Shown: positions 8,859 to 16,113, counted from the stretch's first letter. The stretch: 23,000 nt of DNA from DATATB01 sp036268995 (GCA_036268995.1 DATATB010000131.1:1-23000), one strand, 5' to 3'. Notes: generated by a model from the sequence alone, not told the origin. Numbers and translations are program-made.

Positions 8859-8923
8859 GGAATGATGAATGAAGAGAGGCTTCGCATGCGTTCTTTCATT
8901 CATCGTTCATCATTCATCATTCC
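8859..8923. repeat. ATGA/TCAT-rich inverted repeat after glpK
   Basis: The 14-base arms GGAATGATGAATGA (8859-8872) and TCATTCATCATTCC (8910-8923) are exact reverse complements. The stretch from about 8841 to 8923 is made of loosely repeated ATGA units on the left and TCAT units on the right. It begins four bases after the glpK stop. It could mark the transcript end of glpD-glpK, or be a dispersed simple-repeat element. Confidence 0.8.
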
Positions 8924-8947
8924 GACTTTCCCCACGGTCCAGGCCGA

Positions 8948-9038
8948 GTAGAGGGTAGCGTTGTGGGGCCGAGCCACTCGCGGCTCCCCGCCACAAACCA
9001 ATCGCTCCCGGCTTCGCTCGCGCTGCGCTACCCTCTAC
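8948..9038. repeat. Inverted repeat with a nested inner stem
   Basis: The 13-base outer arms GTAGAGGGTAGCG (8948-8960) and its exact reverse complement (9026-9038) enclose an inner imperfect pair, GTTGTGGGG near 8960-8968 against CCCCGCCACAAAC near 8987-8999. The whole lies between the ends of glpK and the minus-strand thioredoxin gene. It is a second, different repeat in the same gap. Function is unknown. Confidence 0.75.
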
Positions 9039-9083
9039 CCGCTGCCTGGAACCAGTAGCCCGCTCAAACCCTCACCGAAAGAG

Positions 9084-9109
9084 GACGCCCTGATTGTACG
9101 GGGTGCGTC
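9084..9109 (-). terminator. Possible terminator of the thioredoxin gene
   Basis: Read on the minus strand, GACGC-A-CC pairs with GGGCGTC across a ten-base loop, and CTCTTT follows. It sits 16 bases after the stop of the minus-strand gene. The stem has a bulge and the T-run is broken, so this is a weak candidate. Confidence 0.35.
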
Positions 9110-9124
9110 TGGCTGTTCATCCAT

Positions 9125-10372
9125 TCACCGCCGGGCCTGCGTGATCTCGGGCGCGTAGCGGCCCGGGTTCTTGCTGAATGCTGTCAGCGTCGCCTCGGTC
9201 GAGAACAGGTAAATGCGGTTGCCGAAAAACACGCCGTGCTTGCGCTTGCCCGGCACCGACTTGTTTTCATCCAGCGCCAGCACCGGATCGTCGCCCGACA
9301 TCACCGGGCTGAATGCATCGGGATTGGCGAGAAAATGCTGCTGTTCGGTCTGGCTGGCGAATAAATACGTGCGGCCATGATGGATCGCGCCATAGCGCAC
9401 GTCGCCCTCTTTCCAAGCCTGTCTTTCCACGAGCGTCACCGGGCAATAGCCTTCCAGGCCCAGCGGCGGGCTGCCAGGCGGCAGTTGCAGCGTACGGCCG
9501 GCCGGAGGAGCGGTTACGGTCGCCGCGGCCGGCGGACTGCCGGCGGACGTCTGGGCGGCGGATTGCTTCGATGATTGCAGCGCCCAGTACATCTGTGCGT
9601 CCGAATTGGCGGGCGGCGGCGTCGAACGATCGAGCCCGGCGGCCGCCATCGGTGTCGCTGGCGTCGTGGCTGCCGGCGGCGCAGCGGCATAGGCGCTTGG
9701 CGGCATGGCTTGCGTCGCGAGCATGGCATTGCTGGGTTGCCCCGGCATCGCGGTTTGTGCCTCCGGAGCTGCCGCAGCTATTGGATTGTTGCCGGCTGTT
9801 CCTTGCGACGCTCGCAGACCTGCGAAGTAGTCGGCATAGCGATCGTCGGAGAGATTCGATTTCTGCGCCGCCGGCGGCGGCGACATCGCAGGCGCGGACG
9901 ACGGCGTTTGCGCCGCGGCAGCCGGCGGCGATGTGCTGGCCACCATGCCAGGCATTTTGCTTGCCCGCGCGGCTACTTGTTGCATGACACCGACGTAATT
10001 CTCAATCGTCGGCGGGCTTTGCACCTTTTGCACCACCTGGCCCTGCGGGGTGATGATGACATCGGCCGGAATCGCCTGGATGCCGTACTGGGCGACCAGT
10101 TTGCGGTTGTCGTCGAAATTGAGCTTCACGCCGACGTACTGACGCTCCATCGCGGCCGAAAAGCCCGGCTTGCGAAAGACATTGTCTTCCAGTCGCGCAC
10201 AAGGCTGGCACCAGGTGGCCGAGAAATGGATCAGCACAAGCCGATTGGTTTGGGCGGCCAAGCGTTTGGCAGCCTCGACGTCGGGTTGCCAAAATGCCTG
10301 TTGCCCGAAGCTTGTGCCCTGCAAGCACAGCAGGGCCAAGATCGCCAAACCGCATCCACGGCGAGCCAACAT
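9125..10372 (-). CDS. Exported thioredoxin-fold protein with two C-terminal YHS-like repeats
   Basis: The protein has 415 residues. Residues 1-23 form a signal peptide (AILALLCLQG core). A thioredoxin-like domain spans about 28-140 with the active pair Cys55/Cys58 in ATWCQPC and a cis-Pro candidate in IQAIPADVI, as in DUF255/thioredoxin_7-type redox proteins. A long Ala/Pro/Gln-rich linker covers about 145-300. From residue 306 there are two related units: GYCPVTLVERQAW with HHGRTYLFASQTEQQHFLANP, then VFFGNRIYLFSTEATLTAFSKNP. Both resemble YHS domains, which often bind metal; the first keeps the Cys and the second lacks it. The ATG at 10372 has GGGAG upstream. A periplasmic disulfide or metal-handling role is inferred. 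Confidence 0.8.
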   Translation of the reverse strand: MLARRGCGLAILALLCLQGTSFGQQAFWQPDVEAAKRLAAQTNRLVLIHFSATWCQPCARLEDNVFRKPGFSAAMERQYVGVKLNFDDNRKLVAQYGIQAIPADVIITPQGQVVQKVQSPPTIENYVGVMQQVAARASKMPGMVASTSPPAAAAQTPSSAPAMSPPPAAQKSNLSDDRYADYFAGLRASQGTAGNNPIAAAAPEAQTAMPGQPSNAMLATQAMPPSAYAAAPPAATTPATPMAAAGLDRSTPPPANSDAQMYWALQSSKQSAAQTSAGSPPAAATVTAPPAGRTLQLPPGSPPLGLEGYCPVTLVERQAWKEGDVRYGAIHHGRTYLFASQTEQQHFLANPDAFSPVMSGDDPVLALDENKSVPGKRKHGVFFGNRIYLFSTEATLTAFSKNPGRYAPEITQARR

Positions 10373-11241
10373 TGCACATCTCCCAACGGGCAGTCATTGC
10401 GGTGTGCTTGACGCACTGGGAATGCTTATCGGTTGTGGCGCGACTGCAAATTGTGTCAAATTTAGCGATCGTTCCGATTTGCACGGTCGTGCCGCGTGCA
10501 TGCTTGCCGCGCGAAGCTAGCGGCTTGACCTATCAGGTGGGACAGGTTTTAATCATGGGGGTCCGACGGGTGGTGGGTTCGGCTGGCAGATGCTGCCGGC
10601 CGCCGGCCGTTTTTCGGATCGAGGATGACAGGTTTCGGATCGAAGATAGCAAGCTGCTGCGTCCCAAATGCCGCCGCGAGCATCGCTTGACACCGCACAA
10701 AACATCGGTAAGATTGATGTAGATTTAAGTTCTGCCTGACAGTTAGGCACCGTCGGCCCGCGAATAAACTTCGTGTGGGCCTCTCTCCCCGGCCGGTTAG
10801 CGGGGGGACAGTAGACGCCTCCGCTCCTTGAGTGCCTCACTCTCCACGAGTGCCTCACGCTCAATAAAAGGAACGGAAGTCAGTTTTTCGGCGGTCTGCC
10901 GTTGTCGGGTAACCCCCTTGCTCGCTCGGCGACGCCGCTGGGTATGGAATACCGGTGGCAATCCAGGTTCCGTTGCCTTTCCGTCGACGGCTAGCATTTT
11001 TTATTATTACGATTTTCGTCCTAAGACGAGAATTGATCTCTAGTTAGGTGATCCACGCGCTCGGTGCGCTGGGTTCCGGTCCTGCCGGACGGTTTGGGAG
11101 CTTTGTTCCCGACGCGAGCCAATGATTTCGCGCTCGCGATCCATGCAGCTACAGGATGTGGGCGGTGGCGACGGCGCGCCATCACCAAGCGCAAGCGCAC
11201 TTTCCATCTTTACGCCGTCACTTCAAGTGAGACGAAAGGTC
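10373..11241 (+). promoter_or_regulatory. Long gene-free stretch with the probable rho leader
   Basis: No convincing gene is seen in these 870 bases between the divergent thioredoxin and rho genes. The stretch contains two tandem copies of TTTCGGATCGARGAT (10612-10626 and 10633-10647), two near-identical copies of GAGTGCCTCACKCTC (10830-10844 and 10848-10862), a self-complementary CCGTCGACGG at 10981-10990 followed by a T-rich run, and a hairpin at 11011-11034. In several bacteria rho is controlled by termination inside its own leader. The length and structure fit that idea here, but this is inference. Confidence 0.45.
11011..11034 (+). promoter_or_regulatory. Hairpin in the rho leader
   Basis: GATTTTCGTC (11011-11020) pairs with GACGAGAATT (11025-11034) across the loop CTAA, giving about ten pairs including G-U wobbles. 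It follows an A/T-rich run and lies about 207 bases before the rho start. It could be part of a leader that controls rho expression. Confidence 0.45.
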
Positions 11242-12543
11242 ATGGGTAAGAAGAAACGGGGCCGAGGTCGGGGACGCGGCGGTCCAGGACATTTTCAGGG
11301 CAACAACGGCCACCCGCGCGGTCGCCATCGCCGGCCAAGGCCGGGAGGTGGTGGTGGCGGCGGCGGTGATGGTGGCGGTCGGCCGCCCGGTCCCGAAATG
11401 GAAGTCATGGAGAACGGCGAACCGCTGGCCACCGTGCCGGCTTCCGGCGTGCTCGAACTGCATCCCAACGGCTACGGCTTTCTGCGCGATACGAAAAACA
11501 ACTTTCAGCGCGAACGCACCGACCCGTTTGTCCCCGGCACGATGATCGAAAAGTTTCGCCTCCGCGAAGGCGTGCTGATCAACGGCATGGTGCAACAAAA
11601 CCGCCGGCAGGAAGGCCCCCGGCTAAAGGAAATCCTGGACGTCGACGGGCTGAAGCCCGAGGACTATCCCCAGGTCAAAAGCTTCGATTCGCTGACGCCG
11701 ATCAATCCCGAATCCTGGCTCGAGTTGGAGACCGGCGCCGCCCCCTTGAGTCCGCGCGTGATGGACCTGCTCACGCCGCTGGGCAAAGGCCAGCGGGCGC
11801 TGATCGTGGCCCCGCCGCGCACTGGCAAAACGATCCTGCTCCAGCAGATCAGCCAGTCCATCAGCGCCAACTATCCGGACATCAAGCTGTACGTGCTGCT
11901 GGTGGACGAACGGCCCGAAGAAGTCACCGACATGCGCCGCAGCGTCAATGGCGAAGTCATCGCCAGCAGCCTGGACCGCGACGTCGAGAGCCACGTGCGG
12001 CTGTCGCAATTAGTGGTCGAACGCTGCAAGCGGCTGGTCGAGATGGGACACGACGTGTTCCTGCTGATGGATTCGATCACGCGCATGGCCCGGGCTTTTA
12101 ACAAGTGGGTCGGCAACACGGGCCGCACCATGTCTGGCGGCGTCGACATCAAGGCGCTGGACATTCCTAAAAAGCTGTTCGCTACCGCCCGCGTGTTCGA
12201 AGAAGGCGGCTCGCTCACGATCGTGGCCACGGCCCTGGTCGACACGGGCAGCCGCATGGACGAGTTGATCTTCCAGGAATTCAAAGGCACGGGCAACATG
12301 GAGCTGGTGCTGGACCGCAAGCTGGCCGATCGCCGCGTGTGGCCGGCCATCGACATCAGCCAGTCGGGCACGCGCCGCGAAGAAAAGCTGCTCGATCCCG
12401 AGACGCTGCATGCCGTGACCATGCTGCGGCGGACGCTCTCGAGCATGCACCACGTCGACGCCATGGAGCAGCTCACCAGCAAGCTGGCCAAGTTCAAGAG
12501 CAACAAAGAATTCATCAGCCTGATCAGCGCCGCTCGCGATTAG
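11242..12543 (+). CDS. rho: Transcription termination factor Rho
   Basis: Rho is a hexameric RNA helicase that ends transcription by pulling nascent RNA from RNA polymerase. The ATG at 11242 is preferred: it opens with MGKKKRGRGRGRGG and has AAAGGT just upstream, whereas an in-frame ATG at 11122 would add 40 unlike residues. The 433-residue protein starts with a Gly/Arg-rich stretch (about 2-55), continues with the cold-shock-like RNA-binding domain (SGVLELHPNGYGFLRD), and then has the ATPase core with Walker A APPRTGKT at 190-197 and Walker B VFLLMD at 272-277. The segments DSITRMARAFN and GGVDIKALDIPKK match the Rho core. The Gly/Arg head replaces the usual N-terminal helical bundle and is unlikely to be well folded. 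Confidence 0.96.
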   Translation: MGKKKRGRGRGRGGPGHFQGNNGHPRGRHRRPRPGGGGGGGGDGGGRPPGPEMEVMENGEPLATVPASGVLELHPNGYGFLRDTKNNFQRERTDPFVPGTMIEKFRLREGVLINGMVQQNRRQEGPRLKEILDVDGLKPEDYPQVKSFDSLTPINPESWLELETGAAPLSPRVMDLLTPLGKGQRALIVAPPRTGKTILLQQISQSISANYPDIKLYVLLVDERPEEVTDMRRSVNGEVIASSLDRDVESHVRLSQLVVERCKRLVEMGHDVFLLMDSITRMARAFNKWVGNTGRTMSGGVDIKALDIPKKLFATARVFEEGGSLTIVATALVDTGSRMDELIFQEFKGTGNMELVLDRKLADRRVWPAIDISQSGTRREEKLLDPETLHAVTMLRRTLSSMHHVDAMEQLTSKLAKFKSNKEFISLISAARD

Positions 12544-12693
12544 CGCGGCGTTGCCTGGCCCATGTTTCGTGCCCGCCGGTTTGCCCCACTCTCGCGACCG
12601 GGGCTCGCGGATCGAACTTTGCACCTTGCGTCGGCGTCAGCTAAAATTGCACGACGACGTTCCGCTGGCCGCCAGCCGGCAGGGACCGCGTAC

Positions 12694-12775
12694 GGAGGGT
12701 AAGCGAATGGTTAGCGGCCACACTGGAAATGTGGTGCCCCGCAAGGGGTTGCGGGTTCGAGCCCCGTGCCCTCCG
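12694..12775 (+). tRNA. tRNA-Ser(GGA)
   Basis: The sequence folds as a class II tRNA. The acceptor pairs are GGAGGGT with GCCCTCC, followed by discriminator G at 12775. The anticodon stem is CCACA/TGTGG around loop CTGGAAA, with anticodon GGA at 12725-12727. The extra arm is CCCC-GCAA-GGGG. The T-arm contains GGGTTCGAGCCCC. The GGA anticodon reads UCC/UCU serine codons. No CCA is encoded. Pairing could also start at C12693, so the ends may shift by one base. The 3' end faces the integrase gene, consistent with use as an integration site. Confidence 0.93.
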
Positions 12776-12786
12776 CTCTTCTAGCT

Positions 12787-12837
12787 AGCCGTCGCCGTAA
12801 GCAGCTGATCCGCAGTTTCTTACGACGACGGCTTTTT
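12787..12837 (+). terminator. Rho-independent terminator after tRNA-Ser
   Basis: AGCCGTCGCCGTAAG (12787-12801) pairs with CTTACGACGACGGCT (12819-12833) over 15 positions with one wobble-type mismatch, and the stem is followed by TTTTT ending at 12837. It lies 12 bases after the tRNA and most likely ends its transcript. It may belong either to the chromosome or to the inserted element. Confidence 0.85.
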
Positions 12838-12897
12838 GCTGCGCTGGGCGACCGTGCCAATCACTGGGTCAATCGCGAACCCTTGCGGCCACGAAAA

Positions 12898-14157
12898 TCA
12901 CGGGCTCGGCGTTGCCTCCTCTGTTTGGGAACCTTCCGAACTATCGCCGTTGGAACGCCCAGCGGCGCCACCGAGGAGGTCGAGACTTTGCATTTGCCGC
13001 CGCGCCTCCTCCTCGTGCAAATGGAAGTAATGACGGACCATGGCGCTGTCGGCATGGCCGACCCACTCCATGACAGCCCGCTCAGATATATTCTTATTGG
13101 TCGCGCACATGCTGACGAAATAGTGACGAAAAGAGTGCAGCCTGCCGTCGACGAACCCTTTGCCGCCGTTGCTCGATGGGAACTTGCCGACTAGGGGCAC
13201 AAGCACGTCACGCACCAGCACACGGCGCACGGTGTCGGCCTTCAACCGGCCGCCACGCGGGCCATGGAATACGAATTGGTCAATTCTGGGTAAGTGCTGA
13301 AGAACCGCCAGAAACTCGGCATAAATCGGGAACGATCGGCTACGCCCACTCTTGAGCGTTCGCCGGAGGCCAAGTGTATTGCCACGGTAGGATTCATCGG
13401 TCAGCGTGATCCGCCCGCCATTTTCGAAGGCCACATCTGCCCATTTCATATTCACCAGTTCGTCGATCCGCATACCCGTGCAAGCCAACCCGACGACAAC
13501 ATCGCCGAGCCAGTTGACGGCAGGAATCTGGCGGCAGCGCTCGACGATCGCCCGGACCTCAGCCGGACGATAGCAATAGGCCCGCTCGCTTTCCACCTTG
13601 CGGAGAGGCAATTCGATCGGCTCGCATCCGGTCAGATGCTTGGCTTCGATCAACCATTTCACGGCCTGTTTGAGTGTCGTTAGTTCGTTGAGCAGGGTTT
13701 TCTGAGCGTAGCCCAAGCCTTCGAGGTGACTCGCATAGCGCTCGAGGATGGGCACATCAACTTGGTCCCAATTCCCAATAGCGGTCTTGCCGGCGAACGC
13801 GATAAACTTGTCGAATACCGTGCGATACCTCTTCTTGGTCGAAGCCTTGACGCCACCAATGATTCGGGCGCGGCTAATGTGCTCTTCGTACAAACGCCGC
13901 CCTTCGCTAAGCGAGAGTTTGTGGTTAGGGGTAGGAGCCGGGACCGTCGGCTTGATCAAGCCAAACTTGATGGCGCATGAGAGATCGAGTCGGGCGAGGA
14001 GATCCATGGCCTCGGTCTTGTCGCGCGTACCAAGGGAATGACGACCGACATTGACTGGATTAGTCCGACCGTCGGCGTACCACACCCCGTCGCGGCGCGA
14101 AAGGCGCCAAGCGAAGTGGTTGCAGCGAATGAGTTCGTATTTGGGTTTCTTGGGCAT
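12898..14157 (-). CDS. Tyrosine recombinase / site-specific integrase
   Basis: The enzyme would integrate and excise the element by recombining the tRNA-Ser attachment site. From the ATG at 14157 it has 419 residues; a GTG at 14187 would add ten and overlap the HTH gene. An N-terminal basic region is followed by a core-binding domain at about 85-185 (STKKRYRTVFDKFIAFAG, then TLKQAVKWLIEA). The catalytic domain keeps all expected residues: Arg230 in CTGMRIDEL, His341 and Arg344 in LHSFRHYF, His368 in WVGHADSAM, and the nucleophile Tyr377 in VRHYFHLHEE. The frame is intact, so the enzyme could be active. It lies 11 bases after the HTH gene stop, suggesting translational coupling. Confidence 0.93.
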   Translation of the reverse strand: MPKKPKYELIRCNHFAWRLSRRDGVWYADGRTNPVNVGRHSLGTRDKTEAMDLLARLDLSCAIKFGLIKPTVPAPTPNHKLSLSEGRRLYEEHISRARIIGGVKASTKKRYRTVFDKFIAFAGKTAIGNWDQVDVPILERYASHLEGLGYAQKTLLNELTTLKQAVKWLIEAKHLTGCEPIELPLRKVESERAYCYRPAEVRAIVERCRQIPAVNWLGDVVVGLACTGMRIDELVNMKWADVAFENGGRITLTDESYRGNTLGLRRTLKSGRSRSFPIYAEFLAVLQHLPRIDQFVFHGPRGGRLKADTVRRVLVRDVLVPLVGKFPSSNGGKGFVDGRLHSFRHYFVSMCATNKNISERAVMEWVGHADSAMVRHYFHLHEEEARRQMQSLDLLGGAAGRSNGDSSEGSQTEEATPSP

Positions 14158-14168
14158 GTTTCGGGTGT

Positions 14169-14471
14169 TTACGAATCGGCGCGCCACCGCGGAGCGGGCC
14201 CCGGCAGCGACTTGGCCGTTGTCGGACGAGACCGTTGGGCTGCCGATGGTTCCTTTGGTTGCTGGTCAGCCGATTTGGAGTCGGCAGACTTGGAGAATTG
14301 GGTAAGCGCCGACCGCGGAATCAGCACGCGGCAGCGGCGGCCGCCCAGCTGAATGCAAGGCAGACGGCCGTCGGCGAGGTACCGACGAACCGTGGCCAGC
14401 GAGAGCCCACTTGCCGCCACAAACTTTTGTGGCGAAATGGTTTCGCGATCAATTGGCGCGGCGTCAGGCAT
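14169..14471 (-). CDS. Excisionase-like HTH (MerR/helix_turn_helix_17 type) DNA-binding protein
   Basis: The protein has 100 residues. Residues about 12-58 form a MerR/excisionase-like winged helix: ISPQKFVAASGLSLATVRRYLADGRLPCIQLGG, broken here as ISPQKFVAASGLS and ATVRRYLADGRLP, then a wing rich in Arg and a closing IPRSALTQF. The rest is a Ser/Lys/Pro-rich tail. Such proteins bind DNA at att arms to direct excision or act as small repressors. It is immediately upstream of the integrase on the same strand with an 11-base gap, so the two are probably cotranscribed. Two dyad sites lie just upstream of its start. Whether it is an excisionase or a regulator cannot be settled from sequence. Confidence 0.8.
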   Translation of the reverse strand: MPDAAPIDRETISPQKFVAASGLSLATVRRYLADGRLPCIQLGGRRCRVLIPRSALTQFSKSADSKSADQQPKEPSAAQRSRPTTAKSLPGPAPRWRADS

Positions 14472-14493
14472 CGCGGCATGTGCCGTTGGAAGC

Positions 14494-14516
14494 CGAACCG
14501 CTTATGCCGCGGTTCG
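14494..14516. promoter_or_regulatory. Dyad site upstream of the HTH-integrase pair
   Basis: CGAACCGC (14494-14501) and GCGGTTCG (14509-14516) are exact reverse complements separated by seven bases. The site lies 23-45 bases upstream of the HTH protein start. It could be an operator for that protein or a 5' leader hairpin. Confidence 0.5.
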
Positions 14517-14550
14517 AGAGCAGGTCGTGGTTGGACCCACTCTCTTCCTC

Positions 14551-14581
14551 TTCCCAAATAATGCGCGCGATATTTTGGGAA
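14551..14581. promoter_or_regulatory. Second dyad site upstream of the HTH-integrase pair
   Basis: TTCCCAAA (14551-14558) and TTTGGGAA (14574-14581) are exact reverse complements flanking a centre that includes the palindrome GCGCGC. The site is nine bases past the would-be stop of the upstream minus-strand frame, and about 80 bases before the HTH gene. Either an operator or a transcript-end hairpin is possible. Confidence 0.5.
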
Positions 14582-14589
14582 CGGGCCAG

Positions 14590-15231
14590 CTATGACCGGA
14601 GCGACGACATGTCGCCGCGATTGCGAATGTAGGTAATAGCCTCCAGCGGAAGCTCCAGCTCTTCGCTGATTTACAGCGCACCAATCGCCTCGCCGATTTT
14701 TCGCTCTGATGCTGCGGGATTGATCGATACAAATGGCTCGTTTGGAAAATCATCGAGGCCGGGCATGTCAATCGTCGTCAATTGTTGCATCGCTTCGAGC
14801 TTACGCGGAGTTTCGTTGTCGGCATCCTCGTCGGCGGCCATGCCAAATATCGACCTGAGTCTCGCGAGCGTTTCTTTGGGAAGTGCGCCAAGCAGAATTG
14901 CGGCCAAACCGCGCATGCTTACCGGATGGACTGCCCCCGACAGCCAACCTCGTGCCAGGTCTTCGGCGCCAAGCTCAGCGAACGTAGACGCGGGATCTGG
15001 CGGCTCGCCGCTGACGCCGATCATCGCGAGAATTGGAATCGCGGCCTGCCTGAGAAGGCCGGCTTCCGGTGACGTGATGAGTTTCCTGCGATGTTCGTCG
15101 CGGGCAAGCGTCCACCACACGAAATAATATGGGTTCCGCCGTGTCACCTCCCGCCGCATCGCGACCGGCAACGATCGCAATTGAAACGGTGGGCGAGCAA
15201 TGATTTCCATTGGTCCATCCCTTTCTTCCAT
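14590..15231 (-). pseudogene. Hypothetical element protein interrupted by an in-frame TAA
   Basis: A 186-codon frame runs from the ATG at 15231 to a TAA at 14673-14671. The same frame continues for 26 more codons to a TAG at 14592-14590, and that continuation (ISEELELPLEAITYIRNRG) is as protein-like as the part before the stop. Reading across the TAA gives a helix that flows on: SERKIGEAIGAL, stop, ISEELELPLE. The simplest reading is a nonsense mutation, for example CAA to TAA. I do not recognise the family. The protein has an Arg-rich N-terminal part (RREVTRRNPYYFVWW), no signal peptide and no catalytic motif. It is upstream of the HTH-integrase pair in the same direction. A real shorter protein remains possible. 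Confidence 0.5.
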
Positions 15232-15352
15232 GGATCCAGCACGGCTTCCAGCCGAGCGCTATAAGCCAGCATGCCTTCGATAGTCCGACGCGCCAGCCAG
15301 TCAACCGTGCGTCCACTGCCAAAGCGCGTACGATTCGGTCGATCGCAGACAT
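15144..15352 (-). pseudogene. Small element frame with a probable frameshift
   Basis: The ATG at 15352 has AGGAG 11 bases upstream and begins MSAIDRIVRALAVDARLTGW. Near 15295 the protein-like signal moves to another frame, continuing as LARRTIEGMLAYSARLEAVL and DPWKKGMDQWKSLLAHRFN to a stop at 15144. Joining the two gives one plausible protein of about 70 residues. The open frame that contains the second half runs back to 15416 and could also be read as an intact 90-residue protein, but its front half is unlike its back half. It overlaps the start of the next frame by about 90 bases. No family is recognised. Confidence 0.35.
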
Positions 15353-15485
15353 TCTTTTGCCAACTCCTGATAGCTCGCCGCTTACAACTTACTGAATATG
15401 CCAGCTTTTTCGCCATTATTTAGTTCGGCAAGGGCGACGCCCTATTCCTTCTGCAGGTTTAGGAGCTAATTTCCGGCATCAAGCA

Positions 15486-15848
15486 TTATGACGCATTTCG
15501 GCCCAAAATTTAGCTCATGAAGCCGTTCGTGCGTTTCGCGAATCTGTCTTCCAGACTACCGGCGTGAAACTGGGGCTTGTCGGCACCGTGTTGCAGCGCA
15601 AAAAAGCCGCCGGGGGCTGACGCCTTTCGGTCACAAGCCCTGCACCTATCGGCTGCCCCGCCTCAACCAACCTACTATCCACCGTCGTTTAAAGGCGGCA
15701 GCGACGACAAGATCGCGCGTCGTACTTTTGCTTTTTCGATGGACTCGCTGCTGACGCCCGCAAGAGCGAAAAAGGATTTATGGCGGCCCTGCCAAAGCTA
15801 TCCATCGCCGTCATCTATTATGACGCGTTTGGTGAAAAAATTTAGGGC
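15486..15848 (+). repeat. Weak pair of 31-base direct repeats
   Basis: Copies at 15486-15516 and 15818-15848 share TTATGACGC at the left and AAAATTTAG near the right at identical spacing, with 23 of 31 positions equal. The period is 332 bases. A third, looser relative ends in GTTTAGCTC near 15930. Chance cannot be excluded. Confidence 0.35.
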
Positions 15849-16056
15849 AACTTGCGACTCCTGGCGTTATCAACCCAAGACTCAAGAGCTAACCGCTCCA
15901 CTCATTAAAAATGCCGCGATTTTCGTCGAAGTTTAGCTCGCTGTGGGAACCTGCAAAGCGCGAGATTGGCTTTGCGATACAATTATGCGCAAATTCCGAA
16001 GGTAAAGAGGCCGCAGCGCTATTGCTGGAAATAAGACGCGGGCCGGGGCATATCGC

Positions 16057-16113
16057 AGCCCGTACTTCGTCAATTCGGCCCGATGGGCACAAAGTGCCCC
16101 AGTAATACGGGCT
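16057..16113. repeat. Nested inverted repeats
   Basis: The outer arms AGCCCGTA (16057-16064) and TACGGGCT (16106-16113) are exact reverse complements. Inside, GGGCAC (16085-16090) and GTGCCC (16094-16099) form a tight stem with loop AAA. The arrangement could be a structured RNA, a mobile-element end or a terminator without T-run. Confidence 0.5.

Larger units (their letters stand above)
12776..15416. mobile_element. Remnant of an integrative element at tRNA-Ser
   Basis: A tyrosine recombinase gene ends about 120 bases from the 3' end of tRNA-Ser(GGA) and is preceded by an excisionase-like HTH gene. This is the standard layout of elements that integrate into tRNA genes. Beyond them lie two damaged minus-strand frames. 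The left edge is set at the tRNA 3' end. The right edge is only a guess at the last recognisable frame, because no copy of the tRNA 3' sequence was found up to 17130 or beyond. No cargo genes, replication gene or structural phage genes were recognised. Confidence 0.6.

Noticed and set aside
11122..11241. An upstream start for rho adding 40 residues
   Set aside because: The added residues do not look like any Rho N-terminus, while the ATG at 11242 has an AAAGGT ribosome site and a natural basic start.
14505..14520. GCGGTTCGAG as a possible att copy of the tRNA T-arm
   Set aside because: Similarity to the tRNA is only about ten bases and stops at once on both sides; it is better explained as an arm of the local dyad.
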